This document shows, piece by piece, positions 17,810-25,718 of a DNA stretch of 64,000 nt. The notes below the pieces were generated by a model that made no database searches, was not told where the DNA came from, and saw nothing but the letters and a program-made list of their open reading frames with translations. The position numbers and the translations under genes were made by a program. How positions within the stretch are numbered: position 1 is the first letter of the stretch; each line of letters starts with the position of its first letter. The stretch covers positions 558,001 to 622,000 of the forward strand of contig NZ_BDJB01000003.1 in assembly GCF_002117915.1 (NCBI RefSeq), given 5' to 3'. The stretch comes from Sphingomonas sp. TZW2008. Lineage in GTDB: Bacteria > Pseudomonadota > Alphaproteobacteria > Sphingomonadales > Sphingomonadaceae.

Positions 17810-18771
17810 GCGCCGGGGTACCGCGTCAGCAGGTCGATCCCCGGCAGATACGGCTCGCCGCGAAAGTTCGCCGCATTGGCGAACCGCGCCGCGCACGTCG
17901 CGATCGTCTTGTCGCAGCCTTCGCGCAGCTCGATCAGTGTACCGGCGGTGGCCGCGACGTGCGGCGGCAGGCGCAGCGCCAGCGTGCGGCCGCTCGACTG
18001 CGCGATGCCATCCTCCAGCCCGCAGCCGGCTCCGCCCAGCCAGCGCAGCGATCCGCCGCCATAGGCATCGGGCGACGGCTCGTCACGATCGACCGTTACG
18101 GTGCGCCCCTCGACCGATACGACGCACGCGTACCGCCGGCGCCCCGCCATCGGCACGCGGCAGCGCGCGTCACCAAGGCTCGCACGGCATCCAGCGCTCG
18201 TCGCCTCGCTCACCGGCCGGTCGAGCGCCGCCGCCATCCCCAGCAATTCGGCGGTGAACGCCGCCTCGCCGATCTCGACGGTGCCGATCGTGCCGCTGCT
18301 GATCCACGTCGGCGCATCCTGGACGTGCCAGTCGACCGCAGACACGGTTACCCGTCCGGTCACGACGTAGCGGTATCCGGCCGGCCACCCGCCCGCGTCG
18401 GGCACGATGCTGACCCGTTCGGGGCGCAGCGGATAGAGCTCGGCGACGGCGCCGGTCTCGTCGCGCAGCAACTGGATGAAGGCATTGCCGTGCAGCAGCA
18501 GCTGCGCCGCGACCACCTCGCCCAGCCGCCGCCCGCCCGGACCGGCGCCGACAAGCGCCGCCAGCCTGGGATCGCTCGCGTCGATCGGTGCCGATCCCAC
18601 CGCCTCCGCCACCAGCCGCACCGCGCGCTGCGCCACCGCATTGCCCAGATAGCCCGCGCGCACCTGCGGCTCGTACCCCTGCGGCCACGCGCCATGCGCG
18701 TGCACGCCGCCCCCGCCCGCCAACGCCGGACGCGATCCTTCGCGCCCGGCCTTCCAGCCGAACCATTTCAT
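17806..18771 (-). CDS. Chimeric gene: portal N-terminus fused in frame to DUF2163 C-terminus
   Basis: 321 residues. Residues 1 to about 140 match the N-terminus of HK97/GTA portal proteins (MKWFGWKAGR; GNAVAQRAVRLVAEAVGS; HGNAFIQLLRDETGAVAELYPLRPERV; GWPAGYRYVVTGR). From about residue 144 it matches the C-terminal part of the GTA tail protein DUF2163 (VDWHVQDAPTWISSGTIGTVE; CRASLGDARCRV; REGCDKTIATCAARFANAANFRGEPYLPG). The normal portal core and the first ~100 residues of DUF2163 are absent. The junction lies near 18336-18354. Neither half can perform its usual role as drawn. A good ribosome binding site (GGGAGAGAG) precedes the ATG, 78 bp after terminase. Confidence 0.82.
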   Translation of the reverse strand: MKWFGWKAGREGSRPALAGGGGVHAHGAWPQGYEPQVRAGYLGNAVAQRAVRLVAEAVGSAPIDASDPRLAALVGAGPGGRRLGEVVAAQLLLHGNAFIQLLRDETGAVAELYPLRPERVSIVPDAGGWPAGYRYVVTGRVTVSAVDWHVQDAPTWISSGTIGTVEIGEAAFTAELLGMAAALDRPVSEATSAGCRASLGDARCRVPMAGRRRYACVVSVEGRTVTVDRDEPSPDAYGGGSLRWLGGAGCGLEDGIAQSSGRTLALRLPPHVAATAGTLIELREGCDKTIATCAARFANAANFRGEPYLPGIDLLTRYPGA

Positions 18772-18849
18772 GTCTCTCTCCCGAAATCCGTCGCGCCGCC
18801 CGCCTTCACGCGTCTGGCCAACACCCTCGCCGGGTGTCGGCGATCGGCG

Positions 18850-20145
18850 TCAGACCACGCGCACGCCCGCCTCCGTGCGCCGCGCCAGCATCAGGTCGGT
18901 CAATGCCCAGACCAGCGCATCGGCGCGATCCGGTGATCGCCCCGGCCCCTCGTAGCCGCCGCCCGCGACCAGCCCGCACAATTCGTCCTCGAGCGCCGCG
19001 AAGACGCCGACGTGTCGCACCCGTCCGCGCTCGTACAGCGCCGCCACCGGCTCGGCGCGCGCCGCCTTGCCGCGGCTGGCATGCACCAGCGTCACCGGCA
19101 ACGCGGCATCGGCCGCGACGAGTACCGACCGCACCATCGCCCCGCCCTGGTTCGCCTCCGCCACCACGCGATCGGCGCCATGACGTGCGGCGCATGCCGC
19201 CACCGCGCGCGCCCAGCCCTCGGGGGTCAAGCTGGTCACGCTCGCGTCGTCGATCACGTAGCCGTGCATGTCCTCGCCCAGCGCCACCGCGACGATCCCG
19301 CACGCGTCGCCGCCGATCCCGGCCGGCGGATCGACGCCGATCACCACCCGCCGCACCGCCGGCAGCGCTGCCACGCGGCTCCGCTCGATCGTCGCGCGCG
19401 TCCACAAAGCTCCCGCGACGTCTTCGATCAACTCGCCGTCCAGTTCCTGCCGCCCGGTCGCCGTCCCGCCGTAGCTGTCGGTCATCGAAGCGACGAAGCT
19501 CTCCGGCAGGTGAACGTTGTCGCCGGTCCGTCCGGTCGAGGTGACGAGGCCCGGCAGCGCCATCACGCGCCGCATCAGCGCGGTCGGCCGCGGGGTCGTC
19601 GTCACCACCACCTGCGGCTGCGCGCCGAGCCGCATCGTCATCATCAGATTGTCCCACGCCGCATCGCCGCGGCGCCACTTCGCCAGCTCGTCGCACCACG
19701 CCGCGTGATGCTCCGGCCCGCGCAACCCCTCGGGCGCATCCGCCGAATAGACCGTCGCCACCGCCCCGCCGGGCCAGCGCACCTCGCCCTTCGTCGCGGT
19801 CCAGTCCGGCCGCGCGTCGAGCCGCGCCGTCGCCAGCACACCGCTCGGCCCCTCCACCATCACGCGCCGTGCCTCGTCGGCGGTGGCGCCGACCAGCGCG
19901 ATCCGCGCGCCCGACACCGTGCGCGCGACGTGGTTGACCCATTCCGATCCCGCGCGCGTCTTGCCGAAGCCGCGCCCGGCGCGGATCAGCCAGATGCGCC
20001 ACGCCGCATCGCTCCAATGCTGGCCGCGGTGCGCATATTCGTCCCATCGCGTCAGCAGCTCGGCCGCCGTGCCGGGGGGCAGCGCGTCGATGATCGTGTC
20101 GCGTCCAGCGGGCGGCAGCAGCGCGAGCTCCTGCAACGGCGTCAC
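18850..20145 (-). CDS. Terminase large subunit / DNA-packaging protein (GTA gp2-like)
   Basis: 431 residues and apparently intact. The ATPase half has the Walker A RAGRGFGKT (55-63), an arginine-rich region, and Walker B AAWCDELAK (Asp152, Glu153). The nuclease half has VIGVDPPAG with the first acidic residue (about 270), VVAEANQGG and DRADALVWALTD near the C-terminus. It would package DNA into procapsids, but no capsid gene remains nearby. It starts 4 bp inside the end of the small upstream gene (ATGA). Confidence 0.9.
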   Translation of the reverse strand: MTPLQELALLPPAGRDTIIDALPPGTAAELLTRWDEYAHRGQHWSDAAWRIWLIRAGRGFGKTRAGSEWVNHVARTVSGARIALVGATADEARRVMVEGPSGVLATARLDARPDWTATKGEVRWPGGAVATVYSADAPEGLRGPEHHAAWCDELAKWRRGDAAWDNLMMTMRLGAQPQVVVTTTPRPTALMRRVMALPGLVTSTGRTGDNVHLPESFVASMTDSYGGTATGRQELDGELIEDVAGALWTRATIERSRVAALPAVRRVVIGVDPPAGIGGDACGIVAVALGEDMHGYVIDDASVTSLTPEGWARAVAACAARHGADRVVAEANQGGAMVRSVLVAADAALPVTLVHASRGKAARAEPVAALYERGRVRHVGVFAALEDELCGLVAGGGYEGPGRSPDRADALVWALTDLMLARRTEAGVRVV

Positions 20146-20645
20146 GCCGGCTTCACCCGCCGCGCCAACCCGTCGAGCGCGCGGCGCAGCGCTGCATCGG
20201 CCTCGGCGCGCGTCACCGCCCCCTTGCCCTTCGCTGCGGCCTTGCGCCCCTCGCCCGCCGCACGATGCCGCGTCAGCATCCCCACCGCGAACTGCAGATC
20301 GGCATGGCTCACGCAGCGCTGCGCCACCGCGGCGGCGATGCTGCCCTTCACCTCGTCGGGGCTGATCGCGGCGGGATCGCCCACGCCATGGCCGATCCGC
20401 TCAAGCGCGTAGTCGAGCAGCGCCGCCTCCAGCCGATCGTAGCCGATCCCCAGCGCCGCATCCCACGACGCGGCGAAGCCGGCATCCTGTGCGCGCCAGC
20501 GGTAGCAGGTCGATGCCGCGACCCCCGCCGCCCTGGCCGCCGCGGATACGTTGCACGTCTCCGCCAGGATCGCCGCGAACTTCGCCTGCCGCGTGCCCGT
20601 ACGCGCGAACACACCCACCTCGGCCCCCGCCGCCGCCTTCCGCAT
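20142..20645 (-). CDS. Small terminase-like helix-turn-helix protein
   Basis: 167 residues. The middle carries a helix-turn-helix (CNVSAAARAAGVAASTCYRWRAQDAGFAASWDAAL, residues about 31-65) as in small terminase or phage DNA-binding subunits. The C-terminal half is helical and Ala/Lys-rich. It is the first gene of the operon, translated behind GGGGAGGGG, and overlaps terminase by 4 bp. A role in DNA recognition for packaging is inferred from position and fold. Confidence 0.65.
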   Translation of the reverse strand: MRKAAAGAEVGVFARTGTRQAKFAAILAETCNVSAAARAAGVAASTCYRWRAQDAGFAASWDAALGIGYDRLEAALLDYALERIGHGVGDPAAISPDEVKGSIAAAVAQRCVSHADLQFAVGMLTRHRAAGEGRKAAAKGKGAVTRAEADAALRRALDGLARRVKPA

Positions 20646-20759
20646 CGCGCCCCTCCCCTGCCGATCGATCGTTGCCGCCGCCCCAACGCAAAGCGGGCCG
20701 GGAGCAGCAGGGTCACCCCCGCGCTCACCAGCCCGCCACCGCAGCTACGATTTCTCTAT

Positions 20760-20774
20760 GTTCGTGTTTTGTAC
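20760..20774 (+). promoter_or_regulatory. SOS-box-like site over the GTA operon promoter
   Basis: GTTC (20760-20763), seven bases, then GTAC (20771-20774). Alphaproteobacterial LexA boxes follow GTTC-N7-GTTC, so this differs at one base. It covers the -10 box of the promoter, where a repressor would block transcription. Confidence 0.3.
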
Positions 20775-20796
20775 TCAAACAGCGTCGCGCTGTCAA
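20768..20796 (-). promoter_or_regulatory. Promoter of GTA-like operon
   Basis: On the minus strand TTGACA (20791-20796) and TACAAA (20768-20773) are separated by exactly 17 bp. The -35 box is a full consensus match. It lies about 123 bp before the first operon gene. Confidence 0.6.
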
Positions 20797-20880
20797 GCGC
20801 TTTATGCTGCGTCGCGCCGCACGCTTTTGACAGGAGCGGCGATACGCTCCCGCGGCTCGCCAAACGACAGAGCCGGCCCC

Positions 20881-20919
20881 CCTGCCTCCGTGATCGAAGG
20901 CAGGGCGAGCCAGCTCGCC
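20881..20919. terminator. Two adjacent hairpins after lpd
   Basis: A 7-bp stem (20881-20887 with 20898-20904) and a 6-bp stem with 4-nt loop (20904-20909 with 20914-20919) lie 22-61 bp after the lpd stop. They probably end the lpd transcript before the GTA promoter. Otherwise the 296-bp gap 20646-20941 holds only that promoter. Confidence 0.45.
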
Positions 20920-20941
20920 GTCCGATTAATGATGTGCGCGA

Positions 20942-22336
20942 TCAGACGTGGATCGGCTTGCCCCGCACCGCCATCGCCGCTTCCTTGATCGCTTCCGAAT
21001 GCGTCGGGTGCGCGTGGCAGGTATAAGCGATGTCCTCGCTCGTCGCGCCGAACTCCATCGCCTGCGCCGCCTGCGCGATCATCGTCCCCGCCGGCACCGC
21101 GATCGCCCACACGCCGACGACGCGGTCGGTCTTGGCATCGGCAATGATCTTCACGAAGCCGTCGGGCTCGTGATTGGTCTTCGCGCGGCTGTTGCCCAGC
21201 ATCGGGAACTTGCCGACCTTGACCTCGCCCTTCTCCTTCGCCGCCTCCTCGGTCAGCCCGACGCCCGCGATCTCCGGCCAGGTATAGACGACCGACGGGA
21301 TGATATCGTGGTTCACGATGCCGTGCTGCCCGGCGATGTTCTCGGCCACCGCGATGCCCTCGTCCTCGGCCTTGTGCGCCAGCATCGGTCCGGGGATGAC
21401 GTCACCGATCGCCCACACGCCGGCGACGGTGGTGCGGAAATCGTGGTCGGTCTCGATCTGCCCGCGGTTGTTCGGCGCAAGGCCGATCTTCTCCAGCCCC
21501 AGCCCGTCGGTGTTGGGCCGCCGCCCGATCGATACCAACACGCAGTCCGCCTCGATCGTCGTCGCTTCGCCGCCCGCCGCCGGCTCGACCGTCAGCGTCG
21601 CCTTGTCGCCGTTCACCGCAACATTCGTCACCTTGGTCGACAGCTTGAATTCGATCCCCTGCTTCTTGAAGATCTTGTTGGCTTCCTTGCGGATGTCACC
21701 ATCGAAGCCTGGCAGGATCTGGTCGAGGAACTCGACGCACGTCACCTTGGCGCCCAGCCGCCGCCAGACCGAGCCGAGCTCGAGCCCGATCACGCCGCCG
21801 CCAATCACCACCATATGCTCGGGCACCTTGGCGAGCTCGAGCGCACCGGTCGAATCGACCACCACCTGCTGGTCGATCGTCACGCCGGGCAGCGGCGTCA
21901 CGCTCGAACCCGTCGCGATGACGATGTTCTTGGCGCGCACCGTTTCGCCGCCGACCGTCACGGTGTTCGCACTCTCGAACGCGGCCTTCCCCTTCAGCCA
22001 CGTCACCTTGTTTTTCTTGAACAGATATTCGATGCCCCCGGTCAGCCCCTTCACCGCCTCGCGGCGCTGGCCGTGCATCGCGTCGAGATCGAGCTCCGGG
22101 GTCACCTTGATCCCCATCTTCGCCATCGCGCCGTTGGCCGCCGCGTCGAAATATTCGCTCGCATGCAGCATCGCTTTCGACGGGATGCAGCCGACATTGA
22201 GGCACGTCCCGCCCAGCGTCTCGCGGCTCTCCGCGCACGCCGTCTTCAGCCCCAGCTGCGCCGCCCGGATCGCCGCGACATAGCCGCCCGGACCGGCACC
22301 GATCACGAGAACGTCATAGTCGAATTCGTCAGCCAT
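20942..22336 (-). CDS. lpd: Dihydrolipoyl dehydrogenase (E3)
   Basis: 464 residues. FAD-binding GAGPGGYVAAIRAAQLG (13-29), redox-active Cys45 and Cys50 in GGTCLNVGCIPSK, NAD-binding VVIGGGVIGLELGS, FAD contact WAIGDVIPGPMLAHKAEDEG, and the C-terminal dimer-partner HAHPTHSEA are all present. It reoxidises lipoamide in the 2-oxoacid dehydrogenase complexes. The start at MADEFDYDV is supported by AGAGGCGAG upstream. One segment near residue 415, normally GVHIIG, reads GVWAIAVPAG, an unusual but conservative stretch. The divergent acyl-CoA dehydrogenase starts 91 bp away. Confidence 0.95.
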   Translation of the reverse strand: MADEFDYDVLVIGAGPGGYVAAIRAAQLGLKTACAESRETLGGTCLNVGCIPSKAMLHASEYFDAAANGAMAKMGIKVTPELDLDAMHGQRREAVKGLTGGIEYLFKKNKVTWLKGKAAFESANTVTVGGETVRAKNIVIATGSSVTPLPGVTIDQQVVVDSTGALELAKVPEHMVVIGGGVIGLELGSVWRRLGAKVTCVEFLDQILPGFDGDIRKEANKIFKKQGIEFKLSTKVTNVAVNGDKATLTVEPAAGGEATTIEADCVLVSIGRRPNTDGLGLEKIGLAPNNRGQIETDHDFRTTVAGVWAIGDVIPGPMLAHKAEDEGIAVAENIAGQHGIVNHDIIPSVVYTWPEIAGVGLTEEAAKEKGEVKVGKFPMLGNSRAKTNHEPDGFVKIIADAKTDRVVGVWAIAVPAGTMIAQAAQAMEFGATSEDIAYTCHAHPTHSEAIKEAAMAVRGKPIHV

Positions 22337-22427
22337 CGGGTGCACTCGCCTCTGGATATGGGGAACCGGCTGCGACATAGACCCTCGTGACGGGGGTGCA
22401 ACCCCGCGAGGCATGAGGAGAGCGGCG

Positions 22428-23660
22428 ATGGACCTGAACTGGAGCCCCGAGGAGCAAGCGTTCGAAACCGAGGTCCGCGATTTCCTCGCCACCAGCCTTA
22501 CGCCCGATCTGAAGCGCGCCGGCCAGCTCTCGACCAGCGTCTACGCCGATCACCACGCCAGCATGAAATGGCAGGAGATCCTCGTCGCCAAGGGCTGGGC
22601 CGCGCCGCACTGGGCGCCCGAGCACGGCGGCACCGACTGGACCGTCGCGCAGCATTACATCTGGAATCGTGAGCGCATCGCCGCCGGCGCGCCCGGTCTG
22701 TCGCCGATGGGCATCTCGATGGTGGCGTACGTCATCATGAAATATGGCACGGTGGAGCAGCAGCGCTTCTTCCTCCCGCGCATCCTCTCGGGCGAGATCT
22801 TCTTCTGCCAGGGCTATTCCGAACCCGGCTCCGGCAGCGACCTGGCCTCGCTGCAGACCAGCGCGGTCGAGGACGGCGACGATCTCATCGTCAATGGCCA
22901 GAAGGTGTGGACCACCCACGCCAACGAGGCGAACTGGATCTTCGCGCTGGTGCGCACCTCCAAAGAAGGCCGCCCGCAGCAGGGCATCACCTTCCTCCTC
23001 ATCGACATGACGACGCCCGGCGTCGAGGTCCGCCCCTTCACCATGTCGTCGGGCGAGCAGATCCAGAACGCGGTCTTCTTCACCGATGTCCGCGTGCCCA
23101 AGGCCAACGTGATGGGCGAGATCGACCGCGGCTGGAGCGTCGCCAAATATCTCCTAGAGTTCGAACGTGGCGGCAACGCCTATGCCCCGGCGCTCAAGGC
23201 ACGCGCCGACGCCATCGCGCGCCACGCCGCCGAGACGACCGGCAGTGACGGCGAGCCGCTGCTCGACGATCCCGTCTTCGCCACCAAGCTCGCCCGCGCG
23301 CGCATTCGCGCCGACGTGCTCGAGATCATGGAGCTTCGCCTGCTTTCCGCCGCCGATGGCGACGGCAGCGTCGGCGCGCTGTCGTCAATGATGAAGATCA
23401 TGGGCACCGAACTCGCCGGCACGCTCACCGAACTGACGATGGAGGCGGCCGGCGACCGCGGCCTCGTCTACCAGCCGCACGCGACGATGCCCGGCGGCCC
23501 CGTCCCGCGCCACACGCCGCCCGCCGACGGCTACGTCTCGGGCGAAACCTGGCACGCGCTTGCGCCCCTGCGCTACATGAACGAGCGCGCCGGCCCGATC
23601 TACGCCGGCTCGAACGAGATCCAGCGCAACATCATCGCCAAACAGGTGCTGGGTCTGTAG
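22428..23660 (+). CDS. Acyl-CoA dehydrogenase
   Basis: 410 residues from MDLNWSPEE. The FAD/substrate segment CQGYSEPGSGSDLASLQT (about 131-148) and the C-terminal GPIYAGSNEIQRNIIAKQVLGL are diagnostic. It belongs to the longer FadE-type group with an insertion near residues 270-360. Substrate range cannot be read from sequence. GAGGAGAG lies just before the start. A 253-bp gap with regulatory-looking repeats follows. Confidence 0.92.
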   Translation: MDLNWSPEEQAFETEVRDFLATSLTPDLKRAGQLSTSVYADHHASMKWQEILVAKGWAAPHWAPEHGGTDWTVAQHYIWNRERIAAGAPGLSPMGISMVAYVIMKYGTVEQQRFFLPRILSGEIFFCQGYSEPGSGSDLASLQTSAVEDGDDLIVNGQKVWTTHANEANWIFALVRTSKEGRPQQGITFLLIDMTTPGVEVRPFTMSSGEQIQNAVFFTDVRVPKANVMGEIDRGWSVAKYLLEFERGGNAYAPALKARADAIARHAAETTGSDGEPLLDDPVFATKLARARIRADVLEIMELRLLSAADGDGSVGALSSMMKIMGTELAGTLTELTMEAAGDRGLVYQPHATMPGGPVPRHTPPADGYVSGETWHALAPLRYMNERAGPIYAGSNEIQRNIIAKQVLGL

Positions 23661-23782
23661 CGCGCACCCTTCGCGGCAGGAGAACGAGTCTGGCGTTCCG
23701 TGACGTCTGCCGAACGATCTCAAGCGTTGGCTATCAGGAACGTCAGCTTTCGCCCATTCCCGACTTTTTGCAAACAGATACC

Positions 23783-23825
23783 TTGATCCTTATCTAGTAG
23801 CTTTACGGGAACACAGATTAGTTCC
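23783..23825 (+). promoter_or_regulatory. Two dyad sites upstream of the Crp/Fnr gene
   Basis: TTGAT-CCTT-ATCTA (23783-23796) differs at one base from the FNR/FixK box TTGAT-N4-ATCAA. GGAAC-N8-GTTCC (23808-23825) is a perfect inverted repeat. Both are in the gap before the regulator gene at 23914 and could be autoregulatory or target sites. Confidence 0.3.
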
Positions 23826-23913
23826 ACCGGTTTAGAAATTATCGCTGGCCTGCATGAAGGGCGCTAGCGGCGGAGGGCTGGCTTCCCTCGCCCCAAGCAC
23901 ATCGAGAAGAGCG

Positions 23914-24663
23914 ATGACACGTTCGGCGGAGCATGCACTTGCGCCATTGATCCGCAAACTGGACAGGCGCGTGAAGCTCGGCGCCGTAGAGATCGAGGCG
24001 CTGGAAAGGCTGCCCCATTACATCGCAGAAGTGGATCGTGGCCGCTTCATCGTGCGCGAGGGTGACAAGCCCGGCCATTGCATGGCGATCGTTGAGGGCT
24101 TCATATACCGAAACAAGATAACCGGAGACGGCGGGCGCCAAATTCTGTCAGTTCATCTCCACGGTGACCTCGTGTGCGCTCACGACCAGCTCCTTGGAGA
24201 AGCCGACCACAACATTCAGGCGCTGACCCGCGCCCGGTTGGCCTACATCCCGCAGGCCGCGCTCCTCGCCGCGTTTGAAGCGCATCCTGTCCTCGCCCGC
24301 GCAGTGTGGCGAGATAATCTGATCGACGGTTCGGTGGCCCGCGAGTGGCTTCTGAACGTCGGACGTCGCAACGCCCGCCAACGCGTTGCCCATATGATCT
24401 GCGAGATGGCGGTCCGTTCAGAGGCAGCAGGCTTGGGCAGCGGATCGAAGTACGTTTGGCCGCTCACGCAGGAACAGATCGGCGACGCATCGGGGCTCAC
24501 CTCGGTTCACACCAATCGCATTATCCAGAGCCTCCGTCGCGACGAATTGGTGAAGTTAGGTCGCGGCGAGGTCCGGATCGTCGACTGGCTGGGACTGCAG
24601 CTCGCTGGCGACTTCAGAAGCAGCTACCTTCATGAGCAAGACCAGGCGCGTCTGGCCGCATAG
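23914..24663 (+). CDS. Crp/Fnr family transcriptional regulator
   Basis: 249 residues. The N-terminal cyclic-nucleotide-binding-like domain contains IVREGDKPGHCMAIVEGFIYR (about 47-67). A long dimerisation helix leads to the C-terminal winged helix (WPLTQEQIGDASGLTSVHTNRIIQSLRRD, about 185-215). No N-terminal cysteine cluster for an iron-sulfur centre is visible, and the recognition helix lacks the E-SR pattern of FNR. So it is probably not an oxygen sensor of the FNR type; the effector is unknown. The start at MTRSAEHAL is chosen for the GAGAAG upstream. Confidence 0.85.
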   Translation: MTRSAEHALAPLIRKLDRRVKLGAVEIEALERLPHYIAEVDRGRFIVREGDKPGHCMAIVEGFIYRNKITGDGGRQILSVHLHGDLVCAHDQLLGEADHNIQALTRARLAYIPQAALLAAFEAHPVLARAVWRDNLIDGSVAREWLLNVGRRNARQRVAHMICEMAVRSEAAGLGSGSKYVWPLTQEQIGDASGLTSVHTNRIIQSLRRDELVKLGRGEVRIVDWLGLQLAGDFRSSYLHEQDQARLAA

Positions 24664-24843
24664 CCCGGAATTTGCCGCAGCAGACCACCTTTTTCTCGTT
24701 TTCATCGGCTGCGACCGTAGCTGATGCCTTCGAAAGCGGACTGCTGCTAGCACCCGCTTACGACCCAGGGTCGGTTGATCGGGAACGCGGCCATCGGCGA
24801 GTTGCTCGTGGTTTCCCTCCCCGTTTTGTGCTACTTTTAGGGC

Positions 24844-25254
24844 GTGACCAAATCGACGCCTCACAGCTACCCCGTCCCGGTTGAGCCCTCAGACATCGAC
24901 TTCATGGGGCACGTGAATAACGCAAGCTACCTGAAGTGGGTTCAGGAGGCTGTCATCGACCATTGGCGGTCGCTGGCACCCCCGGACGCCGTTGCCCAGC
25001 ATCTTTGGGTCGCCCTAAAGCATGAGATCACGTATCGACGCCCTTCCTTCATCGGTGACGAGGTGATCGCCACCGTGCTTCTTGAGAAGGTGCAAGGCGC
25101 GCGGGCGTTCTATGAAACGATCATCAAGCGAGGCGAGGACGTGCTCGCCGAAGTGCGCTCGAGTTGGTGCTGTGTCGATGCCCAGACGCTGCGGCCTGCG
25201 CGCTTAGCGGGTGATATCGTGGCGCGCTTCTTCCCGCCGCTGGCTGCGGACTGA
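24844..25254 (+). CDS. Acyl-CoA thioesterase (4HBT/YbgC-like)
   Basis: 136 residues starting at a GTG. The hotdog motif SDIDFMGHVNNASYLKW (16-32) is the active-site signature, followed by EITYRRPSFIGDEV. The likely role is hydrolysis of short-chain acyl-CoA. Its codon use (for example TCA, GTT, AAG mixed with GC-rich codons) is less GC-skewed than its neighbours. The 180 bp before it contain no other gene. Confidence 0.78.
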   Translation: MTKSTPHSYPVPVEPSDIDFMGHVNNASYLKWVQEAVIDHWRSLAPPDAVAQHLWVALKHEITYRRPSFIGDEVIATVLLEKVQGARAFYETIIKRGEDVLAEVRSSWCCVDAQTLRPARLAGDIVARFFPPLAAD

Positions 25255-25343
25255 GCGAAACGCGTTGATGGCTTGGCGATCGCTGGCCGAAATTGTTCGA
25301 CGCTAACGTCCGCTGCCCTCCCAAACCCGTCATTCACAAAGCG

Positions 25344-25715
25344 CTAGAACAACCGCCCCCCATCCGGCACCTTCAGCAGCGGTGCCGCCAATACCACCTT
25401 CCCCGCCGCATCGGGAAAGCCGAGCGTCAGCACCTCGCTCATCACCGGGCCGATCTGCCGCGGCGGAAAGTTCACCACCGCCATCACCTGCCGCCCGACG
25501 AGATCCTCGGCCGCATGATTCTCGGTGATCTGCGCCGACGATTTCTTGCGCCCGATCGCCGAGCCGAAATCGATCAGCAGCTTCAACGCCGGCTTGCGCG
25601 CTTCGGGAAAGGGCTCGGCGGATACGATCGTCCCGACGCGGATATCAACCTTCAGGAAATCGTCGAAGCCGATCGTCTCAGCAGCCGTCGCGCCGGCATC
25701 ATGGTTGACATGCAT
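25344..25715 (-). CDS. csaA: tRNA-binding protein CsaA-like
   Basis: 123 residues with one EMAP/tRNA-binding OB-fold. The signature FLKVDIRVGTIVSAEPFPEARKPALKL (residues 20-46), with VMAVVNFPPRQIGPVMSEVLTLG later, is characteristic of CsaA. It binds tRNA or acts as a secretion-related chaperone in other bacteria. It is 3 bp downstream of the GST gene on the same strand, so both are probably one transcript. Confidence 0.85.
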   Translation of the reverse strand: MHVNHDAGATAAETIGFDDFLKVDIRVGTIVSAEPFPEARKPALKLLIDFGSAIGRKKSSAQITENHAAEDLVGRQVMAVVNFPPRQIGPVMSEVLTLGFPDAAGKVVLAAPLLKVPDGGRLF

Positions 25716-25718
25716 CGC

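Noticed and set aside
16492..18936. Open frame of 814 codons on the plus strand
   Set aside because: It lies antisense to the tail, peptidase and fusion genes. Its product is His/Arg/Pro-rich and low-complexity, as expected from the opposite strand of GC-rich codons.
19012..20412. Open frame of 466 codons opposite terminase
   Set aside because: Arginine- and histidine-rich, no domain, no ribosome binding site; the minus-strand terminase has all its motifs.
20948..22390. Open frame of 480 codons opposite lpd
   Set aside because: His/Arg/Asp-rich antisense frame with no family motif; lpd on the other strand is complete.
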